Counted from the stretch's first letter, positions 1 to 10,189 are shown. The stretch is DNA of 64,000 nucleotides from Hyphomicrobium_A sp963745205 (GCA_963745205.1 CAVUWX010000003.1:62001-126000), one strand, 5' to 3'. Translations and numbers: made by a program. The notes: a model not told the origin generated them from the letters alone.

Positions 1-1
1 G

Positions 2-466
2 CTCCTGGCGCTGCACACGCCGGGGCACACGGCCGATCACCTGTGCTTTGCGCTTCAAGAGCGGGGCGTCGTCTTTTCCGGCGATCATGTGATGGCCTGG
101 AACACATCTGTCGTGGCGCCGCCAGAAGGCCGCATGGCCGACTATCTGCGCTCGCTCGAGATCCTGCTCAACCGCCGTGACGAGATGCTGCTGCCGGGCC
201 ACGGGGGCCCGGTCGGCGAGCCTCGCCGCACGGTCAAGGCCTATCTGTTGCATCGGCGCTGGCGCGACCAAGCGATCCTGGAAGCGGTGCGCAAGGGCGC
301 CGACACCGTGCGCAAGCTCATGCCCGTGATCTACCGCGACCTCGACGAGGAAGTTGCCGGTGCTGCGAGGCTCTCGCTGCGGGCACACCTCGAGCACCTC
401 GCCGAGCGCGGGCTCATCACCTGCGAAGACGCCGCAAACGTCGATTGCGTTGCTCATCCGCTTTGA
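2..466 (+). CDS. MBL-fold metallohydrolase, C-terminal part (5' end outside window)
   Basis: The reading frame is open from the first bases of the window, so the gene starts upstream; about 154 residues are visible. Near the start HTPGHTADHLCF and then SGDHVMAWNTSVV are zinc-site motifs of the metallo-beta-lactamase fold. The last 75 or so residues (from AILEAVRKGAD to the stop) look like the small winged-helix domain found at the C-terminus of LACTB2-like hydrolases. The substrate cannot be told from the sequence. The 3' end overlaps the convergent DUF1499 gene by 50 bases. Confidence 0.85.
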   Translation, partial: LLALHTPGHTADHLCFALQERGVVFSGDHVMAWNTSVVAPPEGRMADYLRSLEILLNRRDEMLLPGHGGPVGEPRRTVKAYLLHRRWRDQAILEAVRKGADTVRKLMPVIYRDLDEEVAGAARLSLRAHLEHLAERGLITCEDAANVDCVAHPL

Positions 467-1283
467 CGTCGTCCTTCGCCTTGGCGGCGCCCTTCGTGCG
501 CTCGGCCGGGATGACGGACTCCATGCGCACGACGATGTCCTTCAGGAGCTGGCGCACGTGCTCGGCGTTGCGACCGAGATCGATGGAGCCGTATCGGGAG
601 GCCGAGCGCACGTCGATGCGGGCGCGCTCCTCATCCCCCGAGACGCGGATCACAAGGTCGTCGTAGAAGCCGACGATCATGCTGCGGTCCACGATCTCGA
701 TGGTGCCGGGGCGCCCGCTCTTGGGGTCGGGCGTCTCCTGGCCGACGACGTTCAGTTTCAGGTGGCGTACAGCGTCGGAAGCGACCTCGAAGGCATCGTC
801 TACCGTGCGGTTGAGCTCGATCGCCTTGATGTCGGGATAGGCGGCAGACTGCGCTTTGGAGAAAGCGGCGCCTGGATACGCGATGGGATTTGCGCCGGGG
901 GCTCGCAGCTTGGCGATCGCGACGAAAGGCGGTGGGTGGGCGGCATCCGTCGTGATGTCGTTGATCTTGGGCGACGCCTCATACTGCGGCAGATAGATGA
1001 GCGGCCAGGCTAGCAAGCCAAGACTGACCAGGATCGCGAAAACGATGCGCGGCGTACCCGGCCGGCCTGTGCGCCAGATGCCGACGGTGGCGAACAGCGC
1101 AAACAGCAGCGACAGCGCCGCCCCGGCGAACGCGAGCCCCACCAGGTTGAAGGCAACCGGCGAGGGCAGTCCGAACAGCCGATGCAGCAAGATGGCGGTC
1201 GCCAGCACGCCGACGGAGAAGACCGCGATGCGGCTCGTCCAGCGAGCGAAGAAGGATTGGCCCAGTGGCGGCGGCGGCCTCAT
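417..1283 (-). CDS. DUF1499 family membrane protein
   Basis: A 288-residue protein with three hydrophobic segments in its first 100 residues (about 17-37, 45-70 and 78-98), then a soluble C-terminal half that matches the DUF1499 pattern: KAIELNRTVDDAFEVA, then EIVDRSMIVGFYDDLVIRV and ARIDVRSASRYGSIDLGRN. Proteins of this type in Hyphomicrobiales are predicted inner-membrane proteins of unknown function. The extreme C-terminus is a basic Arg-rich tail, and that tail is the part coded in the overlap with the convergent hydrolase gene. Confidence 0.8.
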   Translation of the reverse strand: MRPPPPLGQSFFARWTSRIAVFSVGVLATAILLHRLFGLPSPVAFNLVGLAFAGAALSLLFALFATVGIWRTGRPGTPRIVFAILVSLGLLAWPLIYLPQYEASPKINDITTDAAHPPPFVAIAKLRAPGANPIAYPGAAFSKAQSAAYPDIKAIELNRTVDDAFEVASDAVRHLKLNVVGQETPDPKSGRPGTIEIVDRSMIVGFYDDLVIRVSGDEERARIDVRSASRYGSIDLGRNAEHVRQLLKDIVVRMESVIPAERTKGAAKAKDDVKADEQRNRRLRRLRR

Positions 1284-1524
1284 GCGGATCGAAGCCTCTC
1301 AAAAGGCGTCGGCGGAGGCAGTCGCCCCAACCCGTGCGATCCATTGAGCGCCATCATGAGGTCTGCGCGCCTTCTGCCGGTTCAACGCCTTGGGCCAGGG
1401 GCGCAAGATAGCCCAGAATCGGACGAAATCGAGGGCCTGCCCACAGAAAGCAGGCCCGTTCGCTCGTGCCACCTGGCGCTGATTGTAGGTCGCGACTGTA
1501 GGTCGCCGCGGAGCCGACACGACT

Positions 1525-2190
1525 TTAGGGATAGAGCCGCGATCTGAGCCAGTCGTCTCCGGCTTTTTCGCGGCGGAACAGAACCCGCTCGTGCAGCCGC
1601 GATAGCCGGCTGTGCCAGAACTCGATCGCAAGCGGTGTGACGCGAAAGCCCGACCAGTGGGGCGGCCGCGGCACCTTGCCGACGTGGAACCGCGCCGCCT
1701 CGAGGGCAACCGCCTTCTCGAGCGCAAACCGGCTTTCAAGCGGCCTCGATTGCTGCGAGGCCCAGGCCGCGATTTGTGCGCCGCGCGGGCGCGTCGCGAA
1801 GTAGGCGTCCGCTTCCTCCGGCGTCACTTCCGCGACCGTGCCGCGCACGCGCACCTGGCGATGCAGGCTCTTCCAGTAGAAATCGAGCGCGGCCCGCAGC
1901 GTCGCTAAGATCTCCGTGCCCTTGGCGCTCTGGAAGTTCGTATAGAAGACGAAGCCGCGATCGGGCCGGCCCGCGGGATCGAGCCCTTTGAGCAGCACCA
2001 TGCGCACGTTCGGCTCCCCGGACCGATCGACGGTGGCGAGCGCCATCGCATTCGGGTCGTTCGGCTCGTGACGCTCAGCGTCCTTCAGCCAGCTCTCGAA
2101 CAACGCGAAGGGCTCCGCCGCTTCGGCGAAGTCGCCGGGCGGATGCGCCTCAGCAGTCCCAGCGCTTGGGTCGGCTGCGTGCTGGCTCAA
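1525..2190 (-). CDS. pdxH: Pyridoxamine 5'-phosphate oxidase
   Basis: A 221-residue protein of the usual PdxH length. It oxidises pyridoxamine or pyridoxine 5'-phosphate to pyridoxal 5'-phosphate using FMN and oxygen. Recognisable FMN and substrate motifs are RMVLLKGLD, FYTNFQSAKG, RQVRVRG and WASQQSRPLESR, plus the conserved C-terminus with RLHERVLFRR and ending in RSRLYP. The gene is divergent from the small secreted-protein gene that follows. The N-terminal 20 residues are Ala/Pro-rich and variable, so the exact start is not certain. Confidence 0.95.
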   Translation of the reverse strand: MSQHAADPSAGTAEAHPPGDFAEAAEPFALFESWLKDAERHEPNDPNAMALATVDRSGEPNVRMVLLKGLDPAGRPDRGFVFYTNFQSAKGTEILATLRAALDFYWKSLHRQVRVRGTVAEVTPEEADAYFATRPRGAQIAAWASQQSRPLESRFALEKAVALEAARFHVGKVPRPPHWSGFRVTPLAIEFWHSRLSRLHERVLFRREKAGDDWLRSRLYP

Positions 2191-2322
2191 TTCTCAACTC
2201 CTCGTTAACCGGAGCGCATCTTGAGACACCTCTTCAGTCCCTTTTAACCACGCTCGTTCATACTGACCCTAGTTCGTGCCGTAGTGGCGGAACGTTGCGT
2301 CAGAAGAGTCGAGTGAAGCGTC

Positions 2323-2751
2323 ATGAGCGCGCATCCCTCCTTAGTTACCATCGTCGCCGTTGTCACCATTGCCTTTGTGCTCGTATGCGAGATCTTCTTG
2401 AGCTCGCAGAGCGCCCGAGCCGAAGATCCCAAGTGGGACACGCGCATCTATCCCTCGCCCGCGGCAACTCCGCCCGCCGAACCTCCGCACCAGCTCGACG
2501 CCAACGACGAGATCGCGGCGCTGGAGCGCATCCAGTATGCCCTGACCGAGGTCGGCGACGGCTCGACCTACGTCTGGCGCCGCTGGCACGGACAGTTGTC
2601 CGGCATCGTGCAGCCAACCTCCTCCTTCAAGGATTCGGAGGGAAAGGTGTGCCGCCACATGGTGGTGCTGCTCACGACCGGCAAGCGGACCAAGAAGCAG
2701 GAAGGCATCGCCTGCCGCCTGCCGAGCGGCCGCTGGCAGCTCGACGGCTGA
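2323..2751 (+). CDS. Small secreted protein with surface-antigen-like C-terminal domain
   Basis: 142 residues. Residues 1-33 form a signal peptide with a long hydrophobic core and a probable cleavage site after ARA. The C-terminal half, with TYVWRRWHGQLSG, then CRHMVVLLTTGKR and IACRLPSGRWQL, resembles the C-terminal domain of RT0821/17-kDa-type surface proteins, where two cysteines sit in a small beta domain. Export is a strong inference; the function is unknown. The gene is divergent from pdxH and is followed about 140 bases later by fabI. Confidence 0.65.
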   Translation: MSAHPSLVTIVAVVTIAFVLVCEIFLSSQSARAEDPKWDTRIYPSPAATPPAEPPHQLDANDEIAALERIQYALTEVGDGSTYVWRRWHGQLSGIVQPTSSFKDSEGKVCRHMVVLLTTGKRTKKQEGIACRLPSGRWQLDG

Positions 2752-2892
2752 TTTCCGAAGCTTGCTACGACCTTCGCGTCCTCTGCCGGTCGCGCCGTCG
2801 CCCTTTTGGCCGGTAGAGCCGGCCATCTGGACCCATTGGGCCTTTTGTGTAGGATGCGCGCCGACAGCAAGCGGCGAAGGGAACAAAAGGCC

Positions 2893-3744
2893 ATGTTGGA
2901 GCCGGTGCCGAGCGCGGGGGTTGCGACGGGCAACCTGATGGCTGGCAAGAAGGGCCTCATCATGGGCGTGGCGAACAACCGTTCGATCGCCTGGGGCATT
3001 GCCAAGGCCGCGGCCGCCCAGGGCGCTGAGATCGCGCTGACCTACCAGGGCGAGGCAATCAAGAAGCGTGTGGGACCGCTCGCCGCCGAACTCGGCTCCC
3101 AGCTCATCATGCCCTGCGACGTCATGGACGCGGGCTCCATGGATGCGGTGTTCGCCGAGCTGCAGCACGCCTGGGGCCGGCTCGACTTCCTGGTGCACGC
3201 CATCGCCTTTTCCGACAAGAGCGAGCTCGACGGCCGCTACGTCGATACGAGCGAGAAGAACTTCACCCAGACCATGCTGGTGTCCTGCTACTCGTTCACC
3301 GCGCTCGCGGCGCGGGCCGAGAAGCTCATGCCACGCGGCGGCTCGATGCTGACCCTCACCTACTACGGCGCCGAGAAGGTGATGCCGCATTACAACGTGA
3401 TGGGCGTCGCCAAGGCTGCGCTGGAGGCGAGCGTGCGCTATCTGGCGGCCGACCTCGGCAAGACCGGCATCCGCGTGAATGCCATCTCGGCCGGGCCCAT
3501 CAAGACGCTTGCTGCCTCCGGCATTGCCGACTTCCGCTACATCCTCAGATGGAACGAGTACAACTCGCCCCTGCGGCGCACGGTGACGATCGAGGAAGTG
3601 GGCGCCGCCGGCCTCTATCTCCTGTCGGACCTGTCTCGCGGCGTGACTGGCGAGGTGCACCACGTCGATGCCGGCTACCACGTTCAAGGCATGAAGAACG
3701 AGGACGCGCCCGACATCTCCGTGGTGAAAGGCGAGGATGCGTGA
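2893..3744 (+). CDS. fabI: Enoyl-[acyl-carrier-protein] reductase (NADH)
   Basis: A 283-residue short-chain dehydrogenase of the FabI type, catalysing the last reduction step of fatty acid elongation. The nucleotide-binding motif is GLIMGVANNRSIAWG near residue 20, and the catalytic pair is Y167 and K174 in YNVMGVAK. SAGPIKTLAASGI is the substrate-loop motif of this family. The ATG at 2893 is preferred over an in-frame upstream codon at 2806 because the start of homology is close to it and a purine-rich stretch precedes it; the ATG at 2938 is also possible. The stop overlaps the next gene by 8 bases. Confidence 0.95.
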   Translation: MLEPVPSAGVATGNLMAGKKGLIMGVANNRSIAWGIAKAAAAQGAEIALTYQGEAIKKRVGPLAAELGSQLIMPCDVMDAGSMDAVFAELQHAWGRLDFLVHAIAFSDKSELDGRYVDTSEKNFTQTMLVSCYSFTALAARAEKLMPRGGSMLTLTYYGAEKVMPHYNVMGVAKAALEASVRYLAADLGKTGIRVNAISAGPIKTLAASGIADFRYILRWNEYNSPLRRTVTIEEVGAAGLYLLSDLSRGVTGEVHHVDAGYHVQGMKNEDAPDISVVKGEDA

Positions 3745-4354
3745 GGCCAGCTCACGCTACCGCAAGATGCGCCCCGACGTAACGATCTATTTCATTCGCC
3801 ACGGGGAGACCGAGTGGAACGCCGAGGCCCGCTATCAAGGCCAGGCCGACATCCCCATGAACGAGCGCGGCCGCGCGCAAGCCAAGCGCAATGGCCAGTC
3901 GCTCGTTCACCTGCTGCCTGAGATCGCCAAGGCCGACTACGTCGCGAGCCCGCTCGCCCGCGCGCGCGAGACTATGCGCATCGTGCGCGGCGCGCTCGGC
4001 CTGACGCCCGACGATTTCCGCACCGATGACCGCTTGAAGGAGGCCCACTACGGCGACTGGCAGGGAAAACTCGCCGCGGATTTACCGCGCGTCGACGCCG
4101 AAGGGCTCATGGCGCGTACGCGCGATCCCTTCCGCTGGCGCCCCCAGGGGGGCGAAAGCTATGAGGACCTCATGGCGCGTGCGGTGCCGTGGCTCGATTC
4201 GATCGGGCGCGACACCGTCGTCGTATCGCATGGGGGTGTGAGCCGGGTGCTGCGCGGCCACATCCTCGGACTCGAGCTCAAGTCGGTACCGCTTTTGGAC
4301 GTCCCGCAGGACCGTGTGCTCATGCTGCGGCACGACACCATCGATTGGCTCTGA
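3737..4354 (+). CDS. Histidine phosphatase family protein (phosphoglycerate mutase-like)
   Basis: 205 residues with the RHGETEWN catalytic motif near the N-terminus, the SPLARARET motif, and VVVSHGGVSR carrying the second catalytic His. This is the branch of small cofactor-independent acid phosphatases often annotated as gpmB; the substrate is not predictable. It is translationally coupled to fabI (8-base overlap at 3737). A second ATG at 3767, just before the homology starts, is an alternative start. A strong hairpin follows the stop. Confidence 0.85.
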   Translation: MREASSRYRKMRPDVTIYFIRHGETEWNAEARYQGQADIPMNERGRAQAKRNGQSLVHLLPEIAKADYVASPLARARETMRIVRGALGLTPDDFRTDDRLKEAHYGDWQGKLAADLPRVDAEGLMARTRDPFRWRPQGGESYEDLMARAVPWLDSIGRDTVVVSHGGVSRVLRGHILGLELKSVPLLDVPQDRVLMLRHDTIDWL

Positions 4355-4370
4355 GCCATCCAGCAAGAAG

Positions 4371-4395
4371 AGCCGGAGCAGCGGCTGCTCCGGCT
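4371..4395 (+). terminator. Hairpin after the histidine phosphatase gene
   Basis: A perfect 10-bp stem (AGCCGGAGCA paired with TGCTCCGGCT) with a GCGGC loop lies 16 bases after the stop codon. The following bases are only moderately T-rich, so it could act as an intrinsic terminator or as a 3' stabiliser for the fabI operon. Confidence 0.7.
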
Positions 4396-4874
4396 CTCCC
4401 AGTCTTCGTCAATCAGCCGCTCGATGCCGGTTGCTCAGGCCGTCAAGGAGCTGCCTTCATGTTCGGGTGCAGCCGCAAGCGGCCGTCCCGTGACGCTTTA
4501 CGACGCTTGCGACACGCGACGGCGGCGATAAGCCATGACGCTCAGAAACGGTGCTTTCGAACCTGTGGTCCCAAGGCTAGAAGCCTGTCGGCGACCGGCG
4601 GTTCTCCGCCAAGCGGCGGGTTGCGTGCGAGCGGCGGCACCGAAAGATGCCGTGCCCCCTATTGCTGTCTCTTTGCAAACTCGTCGCGTTTCGCGACGCG
4701 ATACTGAGGCTGAGATAAACTGCGTCGCCGCGCATTGTCACGGGCTTTGCCGCGCCTGCCCCTTGCGAGCGTGCGCGTGCGCTCCTAAGACTGGCGCAAC
4801 GGCCACGGTCTAAGGTTGCAAGAGCTACCTGAACGGCCGCCCTAGAGCCCTGATCCGGATCTCGTAAGAACGCG
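4396..4874. other. Non-coding gap before aroC
   Basis: No convincing gene. The possible reading frames here have no recognisable domain, no good ribosome-binding site and shadow-like composition. The aroC promoter probably lies in the last 150 bases, but no clear -35/-10 pair could be assigned. Confidence 0.5.
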
Positions 4875-5960
4875 ATGTCTCACAACACCTTCGGTCATCT
4901 CTTCCGCATGACGACCTGGGGTGAGAGCCACGGGCCGGCAATCGGCTGCGTGGTCGATGGCTGCCCACCGGGGATTCCGCTCGAGGCCCCCGACCTGCAG
5001 AAGTTCCTCGACAAGCGTCGCCCTGGCCAGTCCCGGTTCACGACCCAGCGCCAGGAACCCGACACGGTCGAGATCCTGTCCGGCGTGTTCGAGGACAAGG
5101 CCGGCCGGCAGGTCACGACCGGGGCGCCGATCTCGCTTCTCATTCGAAACGTCGATCAGCGCTCCAAGGACTACGGCGACATCAAGGACAAGTTCCGGCC
5201 GGGGCACGCCGACTACACGTACTGGGCCAAGTACGGCATCCGCGACTACCGCGGCGGCGGACGCTCATCCGCGCGCGAGACCGCGATGCGGGTTGCCGCG
5301 GGCGCCATCGCCCGCAAGGTGATCGGCGACGTCAGCATCCGCGGCGCCCTGATCCAGATCGGCGCGAAAGTCGTCGATCGCTCGCTGTGGGACTGGGACG
5401 CGGTCGACGCCAACCCGTTCTTCTGCCCCGACGCCGCAGCCGCTGTCGCCTGGTCCGACTACCTCGACGAGGTGCGCAAGGCGGGCTCCTCCATCGGCGC
5501 CGTCGTCGAGGTGGTGGCCGAAGGCGTGCCGGCCGGCTGGGGCGCGCCGATCTACGGCAAGCTCGATCAGGACCTCGCCGCCGCCATGATGAGCATCAAC
5601 GCGGTGAAGGGCGTCGAGATCGGCGCCGGCATGAGCGCCGCCGAGCTCACCGGAGAAGAAAACGCCGACGAGATCCGCATGGGGCCCGACGGCGAGCCGC
5701 GCTTCCTGACCAACCACGCCGGCGGCGTCCTCGGCGGCATCTCCACGGGCCAGCCGATCGTCTGCCGCTTTGCCGTGAAACCGACCTCGTCGATCCTGAC
5801 GCCGCGCAAGACCATCGATCGCGACGGCAACGAGACCGACGTTTTCACGAAGGGGCGCCACGACCCCTGCGTGGGCATCCGCGCGGTGCCGATCGGCGAG
5901 GCGATGATGGCTATCGTGCTGGCGGACCATTTCCTGCGCCACCGCGCCCAATGCGGCTGA
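4875..5960 (+). CDS. aroC: Chorismate synthase
   Basis: A 361-residue enzyme that converts 5-enolpyruvylshikimate 3-phosphate to chorismate with reduced FMN, the last step of the shared aromatic pathway. All three family signatures are present: GHLFRMTTWGESHGP at the N-terminus, RGGGRSSARETAMRVAAG near residue 125, and RHDPCVGIRAVPIGEAM near the C-terminus. Length is normal. It stands alone between a non-coding gap and the aldo/keto reductase gene. Confidence 0.97.
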   Translation: MSHNTFGHLFRMTTWGESHGPAIGCVVDGCPPGIPLEAPDLQKFLDKRRPGQSRFTTQRQEPDTVEILSGVFEDKAGRQVTTGAPISLLIRNVDQRSKDYGDIKDKFRPGHADYTYWAKYGIRDYRGGGRSSARETAMRVAAGAIARKVIGDVSIRGALIQIGAKVVDRSLWDWDAVDANPFFCPDAAAAVAWSDYLDEVRKAGSSIGAVVEVVAEGVPAGWGAPIYGKLDQDLAAAMMSINAVKGVEIGAGMSAAELTGEENADEIRMGPDGEPRFLTNHAGGVLGGISTGQPIVCRFAVKPTSSILTPRKTIDRDGNETDVFTKGRHDPCVGIRAVPIGEAMMAIVLADHFLRHRAQCG

Positions 5961-6090
5961 CGCCGCCGGAGCCGCCGCCAGCGTGCGACGCCGGCGGACA
6001 CGGCCGGCAACTTACATCCCTTCCGTCGCATTCCTATTGTCTAGTGGGCGTCTCAAGGACCCCGGGCCGCCAGCGAAGGAGCAGACCGCC

Positions 6091-7071
<981 letters not shown>

Positions 7072-7351
7072 CGGCAACAGGTACCGGTTATCAACCAACG
7101 CTTCCGATCTCTTAAACTCGTGCTAGCCAACGAACTACTGTTGAGTTATAGTTTACCAACTGACGCCCAAGAGAAATCTTGAGACTGTGACTGCGGTCCG
7201 AGCGGCTGCGCAGTATAGCTATCTGAAAAAGTAGCTATGTACTGTGAGGCGCGCGCTCCGCGGGCGAAATGCCCATGTCTATATTTGGTTGCAGCGGGCC
7301 GGCGAAGCATTCAGCGGCCCAGGTGACGTTGCGTTCGAGTGAGGGGCGGCC

Positions 7352-7912
7352 GTGCTCAGAGTTGACGATCACAAGGATTTATCCCCATCCCTGCCGCTGC
7401 TCGCGAAAGCCGCCCCGGAAAAACCCGGCGCGATGTCCCGCCACGACGCGGCGCCGACCGTCTCGCTGATCACCCGTGACACCTTCGTCGCCGAGACCGC
7501 GCTCAAGATAGAGCAGCTTCAGGCGACGCTACGGCTCCTCACGCGCGACGTCGGCCAGCTCGCCAGCAAGGTCGCCGAGCTGCAGGAGGGCGCCGCGCAG
7601 GAGAACCGCTGGTATACGTTCCAGCAGAACGAGAAGCGCACGCGCGAGAGCAAGCTCGACGAGATGGTGCGCAGCTTTCGCGATTTGAAGGCGCGGCTCG
7701 ACCGCATGGAGGCGCGCTCGGGCGGCGATTATCACGCCTACAACACCTTCGAGGCGGTCAGCCGCAAGCTCGCAGAGATCGAACGAGCGCGGGGGGAGAC
7801 GCAGCGCACCAGGCACGGCGATACGTTCCGCGCGTGCCTCCTGGCGGGAGCGATGCTCGCGGCCGCCGCCATCATCGGCCTTAGCCTCGTGCTCTCGGGC
7901 ACATCGGTCTAA
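7352..7912 (+). CDS. Coiled-coil protein with C-terminal membrane anchor
   Basis: 186 residues from a GTG start preceded by GAGGGG; an ATG at 7433 is an alternative. Residues about 50-155 are charged and helical with a heptad-like pattern (AELQEGAAQENRW, LKARLDRMEAR, SRKLAEIERARG). One transmembrane helix lies at about 163-183, placing the coiled coil in the cytoplasm if the tail is anchored. No family recognised. The 280 bases upstream contain a short inverted repeat (TAGCTA arms near 7215-7235) but no other identifiable signal. Confidence 0.6.
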   Translation: MLRVDDHKDLSPSLPLLAKAAPEKPGAMSRHDAAPTVSLITRDTFVAETALKIEQLQATLRLLTRDVGQLASKVAELQEGAAQENRWYTFQQNEKRTRESKLDEMVRSFRDLKARLDRMEARSGGDYHAYNTFEAVSRKLAEIERARGETQRTRHGDTFRACLLAGAMLAAAAIIGLSLVLSGTSV

Positions 7913-7990
7913 GCCGCCGCGGGATCATTGGGACAGTTCCTTCGCCTCGCGAAACCCCGTCACCACCACCTGCACGAACGCGGCGCACGA

Positions 7991-9610
7991 TCACCGCTGG
8001 TGGCGGGCGAGGATCTTGCGCACCTCAGATACGAGGTCCTTCTCATCGACCGTGACCTGCGCCGGGCGGCCTTCCTTCCACTCTTTGTTGTCCTTGATGG
8101 CGGCCGCGGCCTTGGCGCCTTCGATGAGGTCCTTGAGCGTGACCTTGCCCGCCGCGCGCTCGTCCGAACCCTGGATGACGACGCAGGGTGAGCCGCGCTT
8201 GTCGGCGTACTCGAGCTGCTTGCCGAACTTCTTGGGGTTGCCGAGGTAGAGCTCGGCGCGGATGTCGGCGTTGCGCAGCGACTGCACCAGCTTCTGGTAG
8301 TCGGCGATGTGCTCCTTCTCCATCACCGTCACGACGACGGGGCCGTCGACGGCGGTTGTGGCGCGCGGATTGAGTGCATTCAACGCGGCTTGCAGGCGCG
8401 AGACGCCGATGGAGAAGCCGGTCGCCGGCACCTTCTGCCCGGTGAAGCGGGCGACGAGATCGTCGTAGCGCCCGCCGCCGCCGACCGAGCCGAAGCGCAC
8501 GGGATTGCCGCCCGTCATAATAGACTTCTCCCTTTATCTCGGCCTCAAAAACGGGCCCTGTGTAGTACTCGAGCCCGCGCACAACTGAGCCGTCTGCCCG
8601 AAGTCGCTTGCTACGGTATCCGGCGGCCTCACAGATCGAGATGATTCCCTTGAGCTCTTCGATGCCTTCGATTGATTTAGGACAATCGGCAAACATTTGT
8701 GCCCAAGCGTCGAGGGTCTTCAGATTGTCGATGTATCCGGACGCGCCAACGCGCTCTGTATCAATCGGTTCCTCGGGTCCATCGAAGTGAGAGACAACGA
8801 AAGATCCTGACGCGCATTGCGAGCTAAACAGAAGCCCCGGAACGTCAATGGGCTTCCATAAGCGTTCCACTCTGGAGATTTGTGACGTATTGAGGCTGGC
8901 GCCTTCTGTGTAATCACCACTGTCGTCTTTGCGTCCCTGCCCCAGGAGTTCCCTCACTCCGTCGGGCCCGAGGCGATCCAACTTATCTATGGCGCGCAGC
9001 ACCGTAAGCCACTTTGCCTGCGGAATTTCGCCGCGGCAAGAAGGATGCCGTCGATAATCTTGCGATTTGCAATCTTGATCACGTAGCCGCCCGTTTATGC
9101 CCAGCGCCTCCAGCGTGTCGGCGGCGAGCATGCACATCTCAGCGTCCGCCGCGACGCTCTCCGCGCCAACCGTATCGGCGTCGAACTGCATGAACTGGCG
9201 GTAGCGCCCCGGACCCGGCTTCTCGTTGCGCCACACGTTGCCGACGGCGTAGCGGCGGAATGGCTTCGGCAGCTCTGGTAGTTCTGCGCCACGTAGCGCG
9301 CGAGCGGCGCCGTCAGGTCGTAGCGCAGCGACAGCCACGGCTCAGCGCCGCTCGGCTCGCGAGTCTCGGGTGCCGCTTCCTGGAACGAGAACACGCCCTC
9401 GTTGGGCCGGTCCTGGTCGGGCAGGAACTTGCCCAGCGCATCCGTGTACTCGAAGGCCGGCGTCTCCAGCGGCTCGAAGCCGTAGCGCTCATAGACCGCG
9501 CGGATCTTGGCCAGCATGTCCTGCTGCTGGCGCAGCTCGGCCGCCTCGATGTCGCGAAGCCCCTTCGGCAGGCGCGGCTCGGGACGCGCGTCTTTGCTGG
9601 TCTTGGCCAT
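7991..9610 (-). pseudogene. hisS: Histidyl-tRNA synthetase, interrupted by four single-base frameshifts
   Basis: The protein can be followed from MAKTSKDARPEP (9610) to EVRKILARHQR (7991) only by changing frame four times. Changes are needed near 9276 (one base missing before the GAGCTG that should read ELPKPF), 9090-9092 (one extra base in a C run), 9030-9032 (one base missing) and 8511-8513 (one extra base in a C run). The net shift is zero, so both ends are in the same frame. With corrections the class II motifs appear: SLRYDLTAPLARYVA, GYVIKIANRK, VVRGLEYYTGPVFE and FGSVGGGGRYDDL. Bases 8641-8940 are 52% GC, while 8221-8280 is 67%. HisRS is essential, so this is a sequencing fault, a recent lesion with another copy elsewhere, or a recombination scar. 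Confidence is in the identity. Confidence 0.85.
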
Positions 9611-9720
9611 GTGGAGGTTGAGGTGCCCGGCGCGCGCGATTGGCGCAAGAGTTGATCGAGGCGAGCCTTATAGCGGATCGCCCTGAACAGGCAAACGGCA
9701 CAGGCAAATCGGCGCGGTGC

Positions 9721-9757
9721 AAAACGAAAGGGCAGGCCAGAAGCTCTGGCCTGCCCT
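9721..9757 (-). terminator. Intrinsic terminator of the 9781-10116 gene
   Basis: A perfect 13-bp stem (AGGGCAGGCCAGA with TCTGGCCTGCCCT, 3-base loop) at 9729-9757 is followed on the minus strand by TTTCGTTTT. It lies about 25 bases beyond the stop of the small secreted-protein gene. Confidence 0.85.
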
Positions 9758-9780
9758 CAAGTCGAAGCTTAGCGACGCAG

Positions 9781-10116
9781 TTACTTGCTCTCCGCAGGCG
9801 GCTGCTCGGCCGGCAGATCGCTCGCCGCATTCGGCGACTTCATGTTGGGAACGGCCTTGCCGATGGCCTTCGTCGGGGACTGCTGGACTTTGCCCTGCTC
9901 GCCGGTAGCGGCACCAGAGGACGAATCCTCAGTCGCGGCGCCCTGATCGGACTCCGTGCCCGGCGCCTTCATCGTCGGCACCAGCTTGTCGATGCGATTG
10001 GTCGGTGGCTGCACCGCGCCCTGCTGCTTCGCAGCGGCCGCGGGACTCTGATCTTGCGCCAAGGCCGGCATCGCCAAGCCCAGGACCATGCTCGAAACGA
10101 TCATCAGGTACTTCAT
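9781..10116 (-). CDS. Small secreted protein with an internal repeat
   Basis: 111 residues. Residues 1-20 are a signal peptide (cleavage after ALA). The rest is low-complexity Ala/Pro/Gln/Ser with two copies of a short motif: RIDKLVPTMKAPG and AIGKAVPNMKSPN, about 45 residues apart. No family recognised; a periplasmic or envelope role is inferred from the signal peptide. It lies at the edge of the general stress locus and has a near-consensus EcfG site about 50 bases upstream. Confidence 0.65.
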   Translation of the reverse strand: MKYLMIVSSMVLGLAMPALAQDQSPAAAAKQQGAVQPPTNRIDKLVPTMKAPGTESDQGAATEDSSSGAATGEQGKVQQSPTKAIGKAVPNMKSPNAASDLPAEQPPAESK

Positions 10117-10164
10117 TTAAGTCCTCCTTTGCGCCCTTCTCACATTGGGGGCGCGCTGGTGGCT

Positions 10165-10189
10165 AACGAGCACCCGGCAGGATCGTTGC
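10165..10189 (-). promoter_or_regulatory. EcfG-like promoter, one mismatch
   Basis: On the minus strand GCAAC-N16-CGTT, one base different from the EcfG pattern GGAAC-N16/17-CGTT, lies 49 bases before the start of the 9781-10116 gene. Position and orientation fit. By itself this one is weak; the exact sites around it raise its credibility. Confidence 0.4.

Noticed and set aside
2341..3687. 448-codon open frame antisense to the small secreted-protein gene and fabI
   Set aside because: It is a high-GC shadow of two genes; no domain, His/Arg/Gly-rich composition and no start signal.
7210..7240. Short inverted repeat TAGCTA near the start of the coiled-coil gene
   Set aside because: Only 6-7 bp arms, no T-run and no clear operator resemblance; could be chance.
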